DNA of 64,000 nt from Acidocella sp. 20-57-95. Lineage in GTDB: Bacteria > Pseudomonadota > Alphaproteobacteria > Acetobacterales > Acetobacteraceae. The position numbers were made by a program, and so were the translations under genes. This document shows positions 34,841 through 42,679 of the stretch, in pieces (position 1 is the first letter of the stretch; every line of letters begins with the position of its first letter). The stretch spans positions 1 to 64,000 of the forward strand of contig NCAT01000009.1 of NCBI GenBank assembly GCA_002255575.1, written 5' to 3'. The notes under the pieces were generated by a model. It did not search any database. It was not told where the DNA came from and was given only the letters and a program-made list of their open reading frames with translations.

Positions 34841-36060
34841 CCTTTGCACTGCAAGCCTATCGGCTGACCGGCACGCTCGCTTCTCCGTGGCTGCGCCGGA
34901 TGCTGGCCAAACGCGCCGTGCGCGGCAAGGAAGTTCCCGCACGGATTAGCGAACGGTTCGGTATTGCCTCCCTGCCCCGCCCGCCGGGCAAGCTTGTTTG
35001 GATCCATGCGGCAAGTGTCGGCGAAACCGTTTCGGTGCTGTCGGTCATCGAGGCCCTGGCAGGGCGTTGCGAAGTGCTGCTGACCACCGGCACTGTTACC
35101 TCGGCGCAGCTCGCCGCGGAACGGCTGCCCGCCCATGCGCGCCATCAATTCATCCCGTTAGATGTGCCGGGCTGGGTAGAACGGTTTTTGCGCCACTGGC
35201 ACCCGCAGGTCGCGGTGTTTGTGGAAAGCGAAATCTGGCCCAGTTTGATTTCAAAAATTGACGCGCATGGTATTCCGCGTCTGCTCATCAATGCCAGCTT
35301 GTCAGAGCGCTCGGTCGTACGCTGGCAGAAACTTAAGAAATTTGCTGGAATTTTACTGTTCGGCTTCCGTTATATTCATGTGCAATCTGCCGCCGATGCC
35401 GCAAATTTCACCGCTCTCGGTGCTGCCGGTATTTTGCCATGGGGTAATTTGAAATTTGCCGCACCTGTGTTGCCTTACGACCACGCCGAGCTAACAGCGC
35501 TGCAACGCGCCACACCGCGCCATGTCTGGCTGGCCGCCAGCACGCATGAGGGGGAAGAAACGATGGTGATGGCAGCGCATAACATAATGCTGGCAGAGTT
35601 CCCCGACCTTGTAACGATCATTGTACCGCGGCACCCTGAACGAGCCGCGCAATTTTCTGGCTTGCGGCGGTCACGCCAAGACAGCCCGGCACGCGGTGCG
35701 GTATATTTTGCCGATACGATTGGCGAATTAGGACTGTTCTACCGGCTATGCCCGTTGGCTTTTATCGGCGGCTCACTGGTGCCCGTTGGCGGGCATAATA
35801 TTGCGGAAGCGGCGCGGCTGGGCGTGCCGGTGATCACCGGCCCCTATACCAAAGATATCCCGGAACTGGTGGAACGGCTGCGCGCTTGCGGCGGGATTGC
35901 CGAAGTAACCGACACCGCAAGTCTGGCTGACGCTGCCGCCACCTGGCTGCGTGATGAGGGCGCCGCGCGCCATGCCGGTGAGGCAGCGCGTGGTGCCTTT
36001 GTAGGGCTTGATGATCTACCAGCCAGACTAGCCAACCTTATTTTGGAACATAGCCTGTGA
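34837..36060 (+). CDS. waaA: 3-deoxy-D-manno-octulosonic acid (Kdo) transferase
   Basis: A 407-residue membrane-associated GT30 enzyme that adds Kdo to lipid IV-A. Evidence includes the N-terminal basic/hydrophobic stretch, RISERFGIAS, KLVWIHAASVGETVSVLSVIEAL (conserved catalytic Glu in the H-A-x-S-V-G-E motif), and FVESEIWPSLI. The C-terminal half has LAASTHEGEE, RHPERAAQF and FIGGSLVPVGGHNIAEAARLGVPVITGP. The order acyltransferase-waaA-lpxK is common in alphaproteobacteria. It has ATGA and GTGA overlaps with its neighbours. Confidence 0.95.
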   Translation: MTFALQAYRLTGTLASPWLRRMLAKRAVRGKEVPARISERFGIASLPRPPGKLVWIHAASVGETVSVLSVIEALAGRCEVLLTTGTVTSAQLAAERLPAHARHQFIPLDVPGWVERFLRHWHPQVAVFVESEIWPSLISKIDAHGIPRLLINASLSERSVVRWQKLKKFAGILLFGFRYIHVQSAADAANFTALGAAGILPWGNLKFAAPVLPYDHAELTALQRATPRHVWLAASTHEGEETMVMAAHNIMLAEFPDLVTIIVPRHPERAAQFSGLRRSRQDSPARGAVYFADTIGELGLFYRLCPLAFIGGSLVPVGGHNIAEAARLGVPVITGPYTKDIPELVERLRACGGIAEVTDTASLADAAATWLRDEGAARHAGEAARGAFVGLDDLPARLANLILEHSL

Positions 36061-37019
36061 AAGCACCTGAATTCTGGACCAAAGGCGGCTTAATATCCGA
36101 TTTGCTGTTGCCGCTCGGGTTGGTCACGCGAGCTCTTACGGCGGCGCGCGTCAGGCAGGCCGGTACTAGGATTGGCATTCCGGTATTTTGCGCGGGCAAT
36201 GCCAGTGTGGGCGGGTCTGGCAAAACCATTCTGGCGCGCGACTTGCTGCGCCGCCTGCCCGGCCGGCCCTTCGGTCTGACGCGTGGCTATGGCGGCTCGC
36301 TGATTGGTCCGATCCTGGTGGACCCGGATCAGCACAGCCCGGCTGAAGTCGGCGATGAAGCATTGCTGCTGGCGGTGACCGCACCGACCATTCTGGCGCA
36401 TGACCGCGCCGCTGGTGCCACACTTGCCCAGCAGTTGGGCGCGACATCCGTGGTGATGGATGATGGTCTGCAAAATCCCAGCCTGGTTAAAAATGCCGCT
36501 TTTCTGGTGGTGGATGGTGGCTACGGGTTTGGCAATGGTAGGCTGTTACCGGCCGGGCCATTGCGAGAACCGGTGGCAGCCGCCGCTTCGCGCTGCGCAG
36601 CGGCGGTTGTGATTGGCGAGGACAAATTTAATGTCGCGGGCCAACTCCCCGGCGGGCTGCCGCTATTGCATGCGCGCCTTACCCCGGCCTGTGGAAATCT
36701 GGCAGCGGGCGCGCGGGTTATACCGTTTGCGGGCATTGGCCGCCCAGAAAAATTCTTTGATTCGGCAGCTGAGCTAGGGTTGGTGATTGCGGCCAAAATG
36801 GCGTTTGCGGATCACCATGTTTATACCCACACAGATGAAGTTATATTGCTCACCGCAGCGCGCGCCCACCAGGCGCAACTGGTGACGACCGAAAAAGATT
36901 ACGTGAAATTGCCTGCGTCTTTACGCGAACACTGTGATGTTATCACGGTGAAGCTGGCTTGGGATGACGAAGCGGCATTGGCGCGATTGATCGCCCACTA
37001 TTGCGCCGCGCGCGGATAG
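36057..37019 (+). CDS. lpxK: Tetraacyldisaccharide 4'-kinase
   Basis: A 320-residue inner-membrane-associated kinase that phosphorylates the lipid A disaccharide at the 4' position. An N-terminal hydrophobic helix is followed by FCAGNASVGGSGKTILARDLLRRL, whose P-loop lies near residue 51. GLTRGYGGSL, GDEALLLA, VVMDDGLQNPSL (the D-D-G-x-Q-x box) and TTEKDYVKLP are all conserved. The GTG start is in a GTGA overlap with waaA. Its 3' end overlaps the convergent GGDEF-EAL gene by 22 bases. Confidence 0.95.
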   Translation: MKAPEFWTKGGLISDLLLPLGLVTRALTAARVRQAGTRIGIPVFCAGNASVGGSGKTILARDLLRRLPGRPFGLTRGYGGSLIGPILVDPDQHSPAEVGDEALLLAVTAPTILAHDRAAGATLAQQLGATSVVMDDGLQNPSLVKNAAFLVVDGGYGFGNGRLLPAGPLREPVAAAASRCAAAVVIGEDKFNVAGQLPGGLPLLHARLTPACGNLAAGARVIPFAGIGRPEKFFDSAAELGLVIAAKMAFADHHVYTHTDEVILLTAARAHQAQLVTTEKDYVKLPASLREHCDVITVKLAWDDEAALARLIAHYCAARG

Positions 37020-39379
37020 GCGGCGGCGGTGACACGATGGTCCCGCGCAATCATCTCAGGAATTTCTGCTTGTGGTACGGGACGGCAGAATAGAAATCCT
37101 TGTGCTTGCGGGCAGCCATAGCTGGTTAGTAAAGCGGCTTGCTCAGCGGTTTCAACGCCTTCGGCGGTCACCACCATGTTCATGCTGCTCGCCAAGCCGA
37201 TGATGGCGAGGATGATTGAAGAATCGTCGTTATCATGACCGAGATCGCGGATGAAGGAGCGGTCGATTTTGATTTTATCGAACGGAAAGCGCCGCAGATA
37301 GCTTAAGCTAGAATAGCCGGTGCCGAAATCATCTAACGCAATTCGAACCCCCCGCCCATGCAATTGCCAGAGCGCATCAACGGTCTGGCTGTTGGTCTCC
37401 AGCACAGTGGATTCCGTAATTTCCAACTCCAACCGCGATGCTGGCAGGCCACTTTGCGCCAATGCCTCATCAATCGCGCTGACCAGACCGACATCGCGGA
37501 ACTGCAGCGGTGAGAGATTCACCGCGATGCTGATATCCTCTGCCCATCCTGCCGCTGTATTGCACGCCTCGCGCAGCACCCAGTTACCGATTGCGCCGAT
37601 CAGACCGGCTTCTTCAGCCAGTTGAATAAACAACGCCGGAGATAACAAGCCACGTTGCGGATGCTGCCAGCGCAGCAGCGCTTCGGCGGCGGTCATTTTG
37701 CCGGTCGATAGATCAATGATTGGTTGAAAATCCAGGCAGAATTGATCGTTTGCCAGAGCCTGCCGTAAATCAGCTTGCAAAGCCCGTCGGTCTTGCAGGC
37801 GTTCATCCATTTGAGAATCAAAAAATCGCCAAACGCCTCGCCCGTCAGATTTGGCGCGATACAGGGCTAAATCGGCGTTTTTCAATAAACCCGATGGGGT
37901 TTTATTGTCGCGCGGCGCCAAGCTAACACCGATGCTGACACCAATTTCCACCAACCGGCCATCGAAATGATAAGGTCGGCTAATCCGTTCAATGACGCGG
38001 CGGGCCACCACGGCAACCTCATCAACATCACCGGTCGCCAGAATGATTGCAAATTCATCGCCGCCAAGCCGGGCCGCCGTGTCGCCATCACGAATGCAGC
38101 CACGGATACGCTCCGCAACCGCCACCAATACTGCATCGCCGGTGGCATGACCGAGAGAATCGTTGACCAGCTTGAAATCATCCAAATCAAGGCAGAGCAA
38201 CGCTGCCTGCTCGGTGTCACAACGCTCACAAGCAAGCTGCAAAGCTTCGTTAAACAAAACCCGGTTTGGCAAGCGGGTCAGACTGTCATGCCGGGCAAGA
38301 TAGGCAATTTGTTCCTGTGACCGGCGGGCGGTCGTCACGTCGGACCCAACACCGTGATAGCCAACAAACCGGCCGCCTTTACCCAGAATAGGTTTGCCGG
38401 TCAAAGACCAGCTACGTTCCTCGCCACCGACCAAAACCGGTACGACAAGGTCTCGAAATGCCGAACGATCCGCCAGGTGGCGGTTGAGTTTGGCGATGGG
38501 TGACCCGGCGCGCTGGTCGAAACGCGCGATATCGCCTAATAATATTTCCGGGAACTTGCCGACCAGATCATCCGGCGTTTTACGCGCTACCTGCGCCAGC
38601 CGGGCCGAAACCCGCCGCAACTGCAGTTTCTCGTCGGTTTCCCATAGCCAGTCACTCGCACTTTCCTCAAAATCCCGCAGCAAAAGCCGGATCAGTTCGC
38701 TGTTCTCTTCGAGCTGTACGAAGCTTGCCGCCCGCTTTGCCAGTTCGCCATTGAGAAACATAATGCAAAAGCCGATTAACGTCGAATAACCGGCGAGGCA
38801 TAGTAGGGCGTACAGATCGATTGCCGGATATGTTATCAGCAAGGCCCCAAAGGCCCCCAGGGTTACCGGGACCCAAAATGCGAAAGCCACCGACAATGGC
38901 GACAATAGGGCCGCGGTTGAAATCAGCCCGATTGAGATCGCATAAATCAAACTGCGCTGATGATCACCAGCATGTTGCATAAGACTGGTGACCAAAATGC
39001 CCCAATTAGCCCCCAAAATCAGCAAGCGGAGCCGGACGCCGTTGACAAACTCGCTCGGTGTTTTGTCCAACTTGGCGCCGGATATCCAAACATAACTTTT
39101 GCGAAAAATATCCAGGTAAAGAAGGGTAATGCTGGCATAAAGGCTGTAAAATACGCCACGGTGCGGTGCCTGGAGAAAATCCGCCGCCACCAAGGCATCG
39201 GTTGAGATGCCGACAAAAGCAGTTACCCGCAAAACATAGGCTAGCGTGGAGGCTTGTTCAAAATTCAAACGCTCGATGACTGTCTGCGTGACCTGTAGGC
39301 CAAGAATATCCGCAAGGCGCCCGCGATACGGCGCCAAGCCAAAATCCAGCAAGCGCCGGAATTTAGTCATCAACGTCAA
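36998..39379 (-). CDS. Membrane GGDEF-EAL protein (diguanylate cyclase / c-di-GMP phosphodiesterase)
   Basis: A 793-residue protein. About six N-terminal membrane helices (residues about 45-210) are followed by a PAS-like segment (240-350), GGDEF (355-525) and EAL (535-790). RLGGDEFAII at residues 438-446 is intact, and RDGD at 430-433 five residues before it is a complete product-inhibition I-site. The EAL box reads EALLR (566-570), with EITEST and DDFGTGYSSLSYLRR also present, so both activities are possible. It should tune cyclic di-GMP in response to a membrane or PAS signal. It overlaps lpxK tail to tail. Confidence 0.93.
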   Translation of the reverse strand: MTLMTKFRRLLDFGLAPYRGRLADILGLQVTQTVIERLNFEQASTLAYVLRVTAFVGISTDALVAADFLQAPHRGVFYSLYASITLLYLDIFRKSYVWISGAKLDKTPSEFVNGVRLRLLILGANWGILVTSLMQHAGDHQRSLIYAISIGLISTAALLSPLSVAFAFWVPVTLGAFGALLITYPAIDLYALLCLAGYSTLIGFCIMFLNGELAKRAASFVQLEENSELIRLLLRDFEESASDWLWETDEKLQLRRVSARLAQVARKTPDDLVGKFPEILLGDIARFDQRAGSPIAKLNRHLADRSAFRDLVVPVLVGGEERSWSLTGKPILGKGGRFVGYHGVGSDVTTARRSQEQIAYLARHDSLTRLPNRVLFNEALQLACERCDTEQAALLCLDLDDFKLVNDSLGHATGDAVLVAVAERIRGCIRDGDTAARLGGDEFAIILATGDVDEVAVVARRVIERISRPYHFDGRLVEIGVSIGVSLAPRDNKTPSGLLKNADLALYRAKSDGRGVWRFFDSQMDERLQDRRALQADLRQALANDQFCLDFQPIIDLSTGKMTAAEALLRWQHPQRGLLSPALFIQLAEEAGLIGAIGNWVLREACNTAAGWAEDISIAVNLSPLQFRDVGLVSAIDEALAQSGLPASRLELEITESTVLETNSQTVDALWQLHGRGVRIALDDFGTGYSSLSYLRRFPFDKIKIDRSFIRDLGHDNDDSSIILAIIGLASSMNMVVTAEGVETAEQAALLTSYGCPQAQGFLFCRPVPQAEIPEMIARDHRVTAAAYPRAAQ

Positions 39380-39762
39380 AACATCACCCCCTTTACGGGC
39401 TTATCCCGCAACTACGCTGAAACGGTATATTATTTTTAATTTATAGCATGTCTTTTTTCATGCAACCATAGCGAGAATGACCAATATAAAGCATCCAAGC
39501 AAGAACAAAAGCAAAACAACCTAGGTTTGAGCGTAACGAAGGGAGGACAACCAAAAAATATTTTTCATTGTGAGTTTCAACTAGAGCCGAACCATTAATT
39601 TAAGTTAAATCAATTAATTCATCCGAACTCTTCATGTGCCATTATAAAACTTTTACGTTTCGCGCGCAGCCTACTCGTAACGATTTCGTAAAAAAATATA
39701 TGGATTATTTAAGAACTGGTTAAATATGGTTCGCCTTCTAGTTGTAGAAGAGGAGAAAAGAG
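39380..39762 (+). promoter_or_regulatory. A/T-rich regulatory gap between GGDEF-EAL gene and FeeM-like gene
   Basis: This 383-base divergent intergenic region is far more A/T-rich than the left half of the window. No gene-like reading frame is supported. It contains an inverted repeat GCATG/CATGC (39446-39450 and 39459-39463). CGTAACGA occurs twice, near 39532 and 39678, the second followed by another CGTAA. A hairpin sits next to the FeeM ribosome site. It presumably holds both divergent promoters; I could not assign convincing -35/-10 pairs. Confidence 0.45.
39735..39755 (+). promoter_or_regulatory. Hairpin abutting the FeeM-like gene ribosome binding site
   Basis: CTTCTA (39735-39740) pairs perfectly with TAGAAG (39745-39750) around a GTTG loop. 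The Shine-Dalgarno AGGAG at 39751-39755 follows immediately, seven bases before the ATG at 39763. The position fits a structure that could affect ribosome access or mRNA stability. Confidence 0.45.
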
Positions 39763-40509
39763 ATGAGTTCTTTACACTATGCCCCCGTTACGCTGGTGCG
39801 TGCCCAGCAAACCAAGCCTGCCGAACGCCGCCGCCCCACAGGGCTGACGGCACGGTTGGCTATGGATACAAGGACCCAAATGGATGCGTATGGTTTGCGC
39901 CATGCGAGCTATTTGGCCGGTGGATTTATCGACCCCAAGCCAGACGGGTTGTTTGCAGACGCCCATGATGAGATGCCAAATGCGCAATCAGTCGTGGTGT
40001 ATCAAGGCGAGCGCCCGGTTGCTTCAGCGCGCGTGTGCGTTCTGGATACGCATCCTGACCTGACGGGCTGGAACGATATTCCAGCCGCGCGCATTTTCCC
40101 TGAGGATGTTGCCGCGTTACTGGCAGCGCCACATCACGAAAACAAATATCCAAAAGCCTTGGAAATAAACCGGTTGGTGCGCCACCCGGATTTTGCCAAT
40201 GACTTCTCGCTGGTTTTCGTACTGTACCGGCTCGCCGGTTTCATGATTCTTAAGCATAATGCGGATATTGTACTATCCTGCGTACGGCGTAACCACACGC
40301 CATTTTACCAGCGCCTGCAATTTACAAAAATCGCCGGGCCACGCCGCTATGCCGGCGTAAAGTTTGAAACCAACCTAATGGCATGCGGGCAGGAAAACTA
40401 TTCATATGTTGTGAATAATATTCCCGTGTTTGACGCTATGGCCTCTGACAGCAAGACCTATAACGGACTTTTCCTAGGTGAAACCATTAACGTTTTTGGG
40501 AGCAATTAA
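39763..40509 (+). CDS. FeeM-like N-acyl amino acid synthase
   Basis: A 248-residue protein with a GNAT/acyl-homoserine-lactone-synthase-like fold of the FeeM catalytic-core type. ATRTQMDAYGLRHASYLAGGFID-like N-terminal text (Tyr, Arg/His, acyl-ACP side) is followed by VVVYQGERPVASARVCVL, then KALEINRLVRHPDF (the conserved E-x-x-R-L core), YRLAGFMILKHNADIVLSCVRRNHTPFYQRLQFTKI. FeeM proteins join an acyl chain from acyl-ACP to an amino acid. A strong AGGAG site supports the start. It is two bases from a methyltransferase-like gene. Which amino acid is used is unknown. Confidence 0.82.
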   Translation: MSSLHYAPVTLVRAQQTKPAERRRPTGLTARLAMDTRTQMDAYGLRHASYLAGGFIDPKPDGLFADAHDEMPNAQSVVVYQGERPVASARVCVLDTHPDLTGWNDIPAARIFPEDVAALLAAPHHENKYPKALEINRLVRHPDFANDFSLVFVLYRLAGFMILKHNADIVLSCVRRNHTPFYQRLQFTKIAGPRRYAGVKFETNLMACGQENYSYVVNNIPVFDAMASDSKTYNGLFLGETINVFGSN

Positions 40510-40511
40510 TC

Positions 40512-41078
40512 ATGCAACATAGTATTATAAGCACCGCCTTGTTGGTCTCCGGAACCACTTGCTTTGCGAGCTTTTCCTGGGGCGTTAAAAAGCACTTCCG
40601 CTCAACCGGGAAGATGCCGTCTGGGATGAAGCTGATTAGCCTTCTGAGCCTACTTGGCTATATCAGCTTTGTGGGACGCCTGATGATTCAGCCAGTGTCT
40701 GGTGGGTCTCTCGCATCGTTAGCGATGTTTCTGCTCTCGCTGGCGCTGTTCAACTGGACAGTTAGTGCCACCAAACGCACGCCGCCTACCCTCGCGTTTG
40801 ATACAGACAAGCCAGCCTTCCTTCTGCTGCACGGACCTTACCAATATGTCCGTCACCCGTTTTACTTGTCCTATATGCTATTCTGGACCGCGACCGCTTT
40901 GGCATTTTCGTCGGCGCTGCCTTGGCTGACCCCGATTGTCATGCTGCTTATTTACCAACATGCCGCGCACCGCGAAGAACAGAAATTCGCACAATCTGAT
41001 TTCTCGGCCGCCTATGTTGAATATCAACGCCGCGCTGGCATGTTTTTGCCACGGGCTGCCATGTTATTGACACCGTAA
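40512..41078 (+). CDS. Isoprenylcysteine carboxyl methyltransferase-like membrane protein
   Basis: A 188-residue polytopic membrane protein of the ICMT/PEMT superfamily. About four to five hydrophobic segments precede the signature GPYQYVRHPFYLSYMLFW and then AAHREEQKFAQSDFSAAYVEYQRRAGMFLP, which is the conserved RHP...EE..F...F...Y..Y..R.g..iP pattern. Such enzymes methylate carboxyl or amine groups of membrane lipids with S-adenosylmethionine. It starts two bases after the FeeM-like stop, so it may methylate the N-acyl amino acid. That is inference. A strong hairpin follows. Confidence 0.85.
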   Translation: MQHSIISTALLVSGTTCFASFSWGVKKHFRSTGKMPSGMKLISLLSLLGYISFVGRLMIQPVSGGSLASLAMFLLSLALFNWTVSATKRTPPTLAFDTDKPAFLLLHGPYQYVRHPFYLSYMLFWTATALAFSSALPWLTPIVMLLIYQHAAHREEQKFAQSDFSAAYVEYQRRAGMFLPRAAMLLTP

Positions 41079-41084
41079 CCGCAA

Positions 41085-41111
41085 GGAGGGGGAGGCTTGG
41101 CCTCTCCCTTC
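41085..41111 (+). terminator. Hairpin terminator of the FeeM/methyltransferase pair
   Basis: A 12-bp stem (41085-41096 with 41100-41111, including two G-U pairs) closes a three-base TTG loop seven bases after the methyltransferase stop. It is very GC-rich but lacks a T-run, so it may act as a terminator only in part or serve to stabilise the transcript. Confidence 0.55.
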
Positions 41112-41154
41112 CCCGGTTTGCAGGCTTAAAATTCTGATCCATCGCTGCTAATAT

Positions 41155-42672
41155 ATGTCCATGACAGCAGAGATAGAGCACGATACCCCACCCTCAATAA
41201 AGTTGCAGCTTACGGTATTCGCCGGGCTATTTATGATCACTCTGTGCCTGCATCTGCCAATTTTCTGGCGGTCGGTCATGGATTGGGATGAGAGCCTGTA
41301 TTTGCTGATGGCTGAACAATGGCAGGCAGGGCACCTTCCTTACACCACGATCTGGGATAATAAACCGATCGGGATTTATGCTATTTTTTTGGTTTTCGTC
41401 GAAGTCTTTAAAAATGGCTTATTTGCAATTCGGTTTGCCACAATTATTTTTACGACCCTGACGGCGTTTGCTGTGTTTCGGCTCACCGCCTTATGTATTG
41501 GCAGGCGCAAGCACCAACTTATTTGGAGCGTCATTGCAGCAATCGTCTTCACTATTGGTGCTCTCAGTAACGATGGACTATCCGCTAACACTGAAATTTT
41601 TATGACATGCTTTACTAGCTACGCCATGTTATGCGCGCTGAAGGTAAGCACTGCTGATAGAGACAATGGTTGGACAGCAGGATTAAGTGGGTTGTTGATT
41701 GGATGTGCGATCATGACCAAATATGTTGCTGTCTTTGAACTACCTGCCGTACTGCTCGCATTGATGTTTAATACCCCGGCAGCCTTCCTGAAAATACGAT
41801 ATAGGGTTTTGATCTCGGCCATGATTGGGGTTCTAGTACCCGCCGCTTTCACCATTATTCTCTATGGAGCTACTGGCCATTTGGACATTTGGTGGCAGGA
41901 TAGTGTTGCCTCGAATTATGTCCGAGTAGCTGCCAATGTCCCGCAGCCAAATCTTTATATGGTTGCAGACGAACAGGCTGAGCGGTGGCTGCCATTTTAC
42001 ATGGCGCCAATTATTTTACTTGTCACCGAATGGCGGCCAGTAAATATTCCCCGAAGAAATTTGCTTTTCATTTGGTTCGTTGGCGGCGGTATTGGAGTCT
42101 CCTTCGCAAAATCATTTTTCGACCATTATTTCTTACAGTTATTGCCCGTAATGAGCATCATGTTAGTATATTGTTTGGCTACACTAACCTATCCATTGAA
42201 ATATCTCTATGCTGCCGCTTTGTTGGTTCCCCTTCACGCAGGCTGCGTGAATTTGCAAAATGCTTGTGCACCGGTAGTTACCCTTAGCAACCAGCACTTG
42301 GCGTTCCATGGTGACACAACGGCCAAAATAGCGGCCGACCTGAAGGCCAGCTTACAATCAAGTCAGATGGTTTATGTGTTTGACGATCAGCCAATTATAT
42401 ATAGCATGATATCTCAAACACCACCGACGAAATATGTTTTGCCATCGGTATTAACAACCTATTTTCTCGCCAGCGTTGCGCATGTTGACTCACTTGCTGA
42501 AATCAAACGAATTATAGCCCTTTCACCAGAATTCATCGTCAGAAGTAGGTATCCCGCCGCAAGAGCCCCTAACCGCAATGAAATGATCTACTCACTGATG
42601 AATGATGTATTAAGTAAACACTACACCCTTTGGAAACAATATGATGTTTCGGATGTTTATCGTATAAAATAG
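41155..42672 (+). CDS. GT39/ArnT-like membrane glycosyltransferase
   Basis: A 505-residue polytopic protein with about ten to twelve hydrophobic segments. SVMDWDESLYLLMAEQWQAGHLPYTTIWDNKPIGIYAIF has the D-E motif in the first periplasmic loop that is typical of PMT/ArnT-type (GT39/GT83) lipid-linked sugar transferases. Members move a sugar from a polyprenyl-phosphate donor onto lipid A, protein or glycan. Codon use is more A/T-rich than the left part of the window. The start at 41155 has no clear ribosome site, and the second ATG at 41161 is equally possible. It converges with flhB. Confidence 0.85.
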   Translation: MSMTAEIEHDTPPSIKLQLTVFAGLFMITLCLHLPIFWRSVMDWDESLYLLMAEQWQAGHLPYTTIWDNKPIGIYAIFLVFVEVFKNGLFAIRFATIIFTTLTAFAVFRLTALCIGRRKHQLIWSVIAAIVFTIGALSNDGLSANTEIFMTCFTSYAMLCALKVSTADRDNGWTAGLSGLLIGCAIMTKYVAVFELPAVLLALMFNTPAAFLKIRYRVLISAMIGVLVPAAFTIILYGATGHLDIWWQDSVASNYVRVAANVPQPNLYMVADEQAERWLPFYMAPIILLVTEWRPVNIPRRNLLFIWFVGGGIGVSFAKSFFDHYFLQLLPVMSIMLVYCLATLTYPLKYLYAAALLVPLHAGCVNLQNACAPVVTLSNQHLAFHGDTTAKIAADLKASLQSSQMVYVFDDQPIIYSMISQTPPTKYVLPSVLTTYFLASVAHVDSLAEIKRIIALSPEFIVRSRYPAARAPNRNEMIYSLMNDVLSKHYTLWKQYDVSDVYRIK

Positions 42673-42679
42673 ATTTTTC

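Noticed and set aside
23268..36060. RTX toxin or adhesin substrate of the type I exporter
   Set aside because: No GGxGxDxx repeats or long repetitive acidic frames were seen in any frame of the region.
39726..39968. 80-residue plus-strand frame overlapping the FeeM-like gene start
   Set aside because: It lies in another frame of the FeeM-like gene, has no domain, and the AGGAG site serves the ATG at 39763.
41155..42672. Start of the flagellar island including the GT39 gene as a flagellar glycosylation gene
   Set aside because: It is convergent with flhB and shares no operon or motif with flagellar genes; membership is only possible, not supported.
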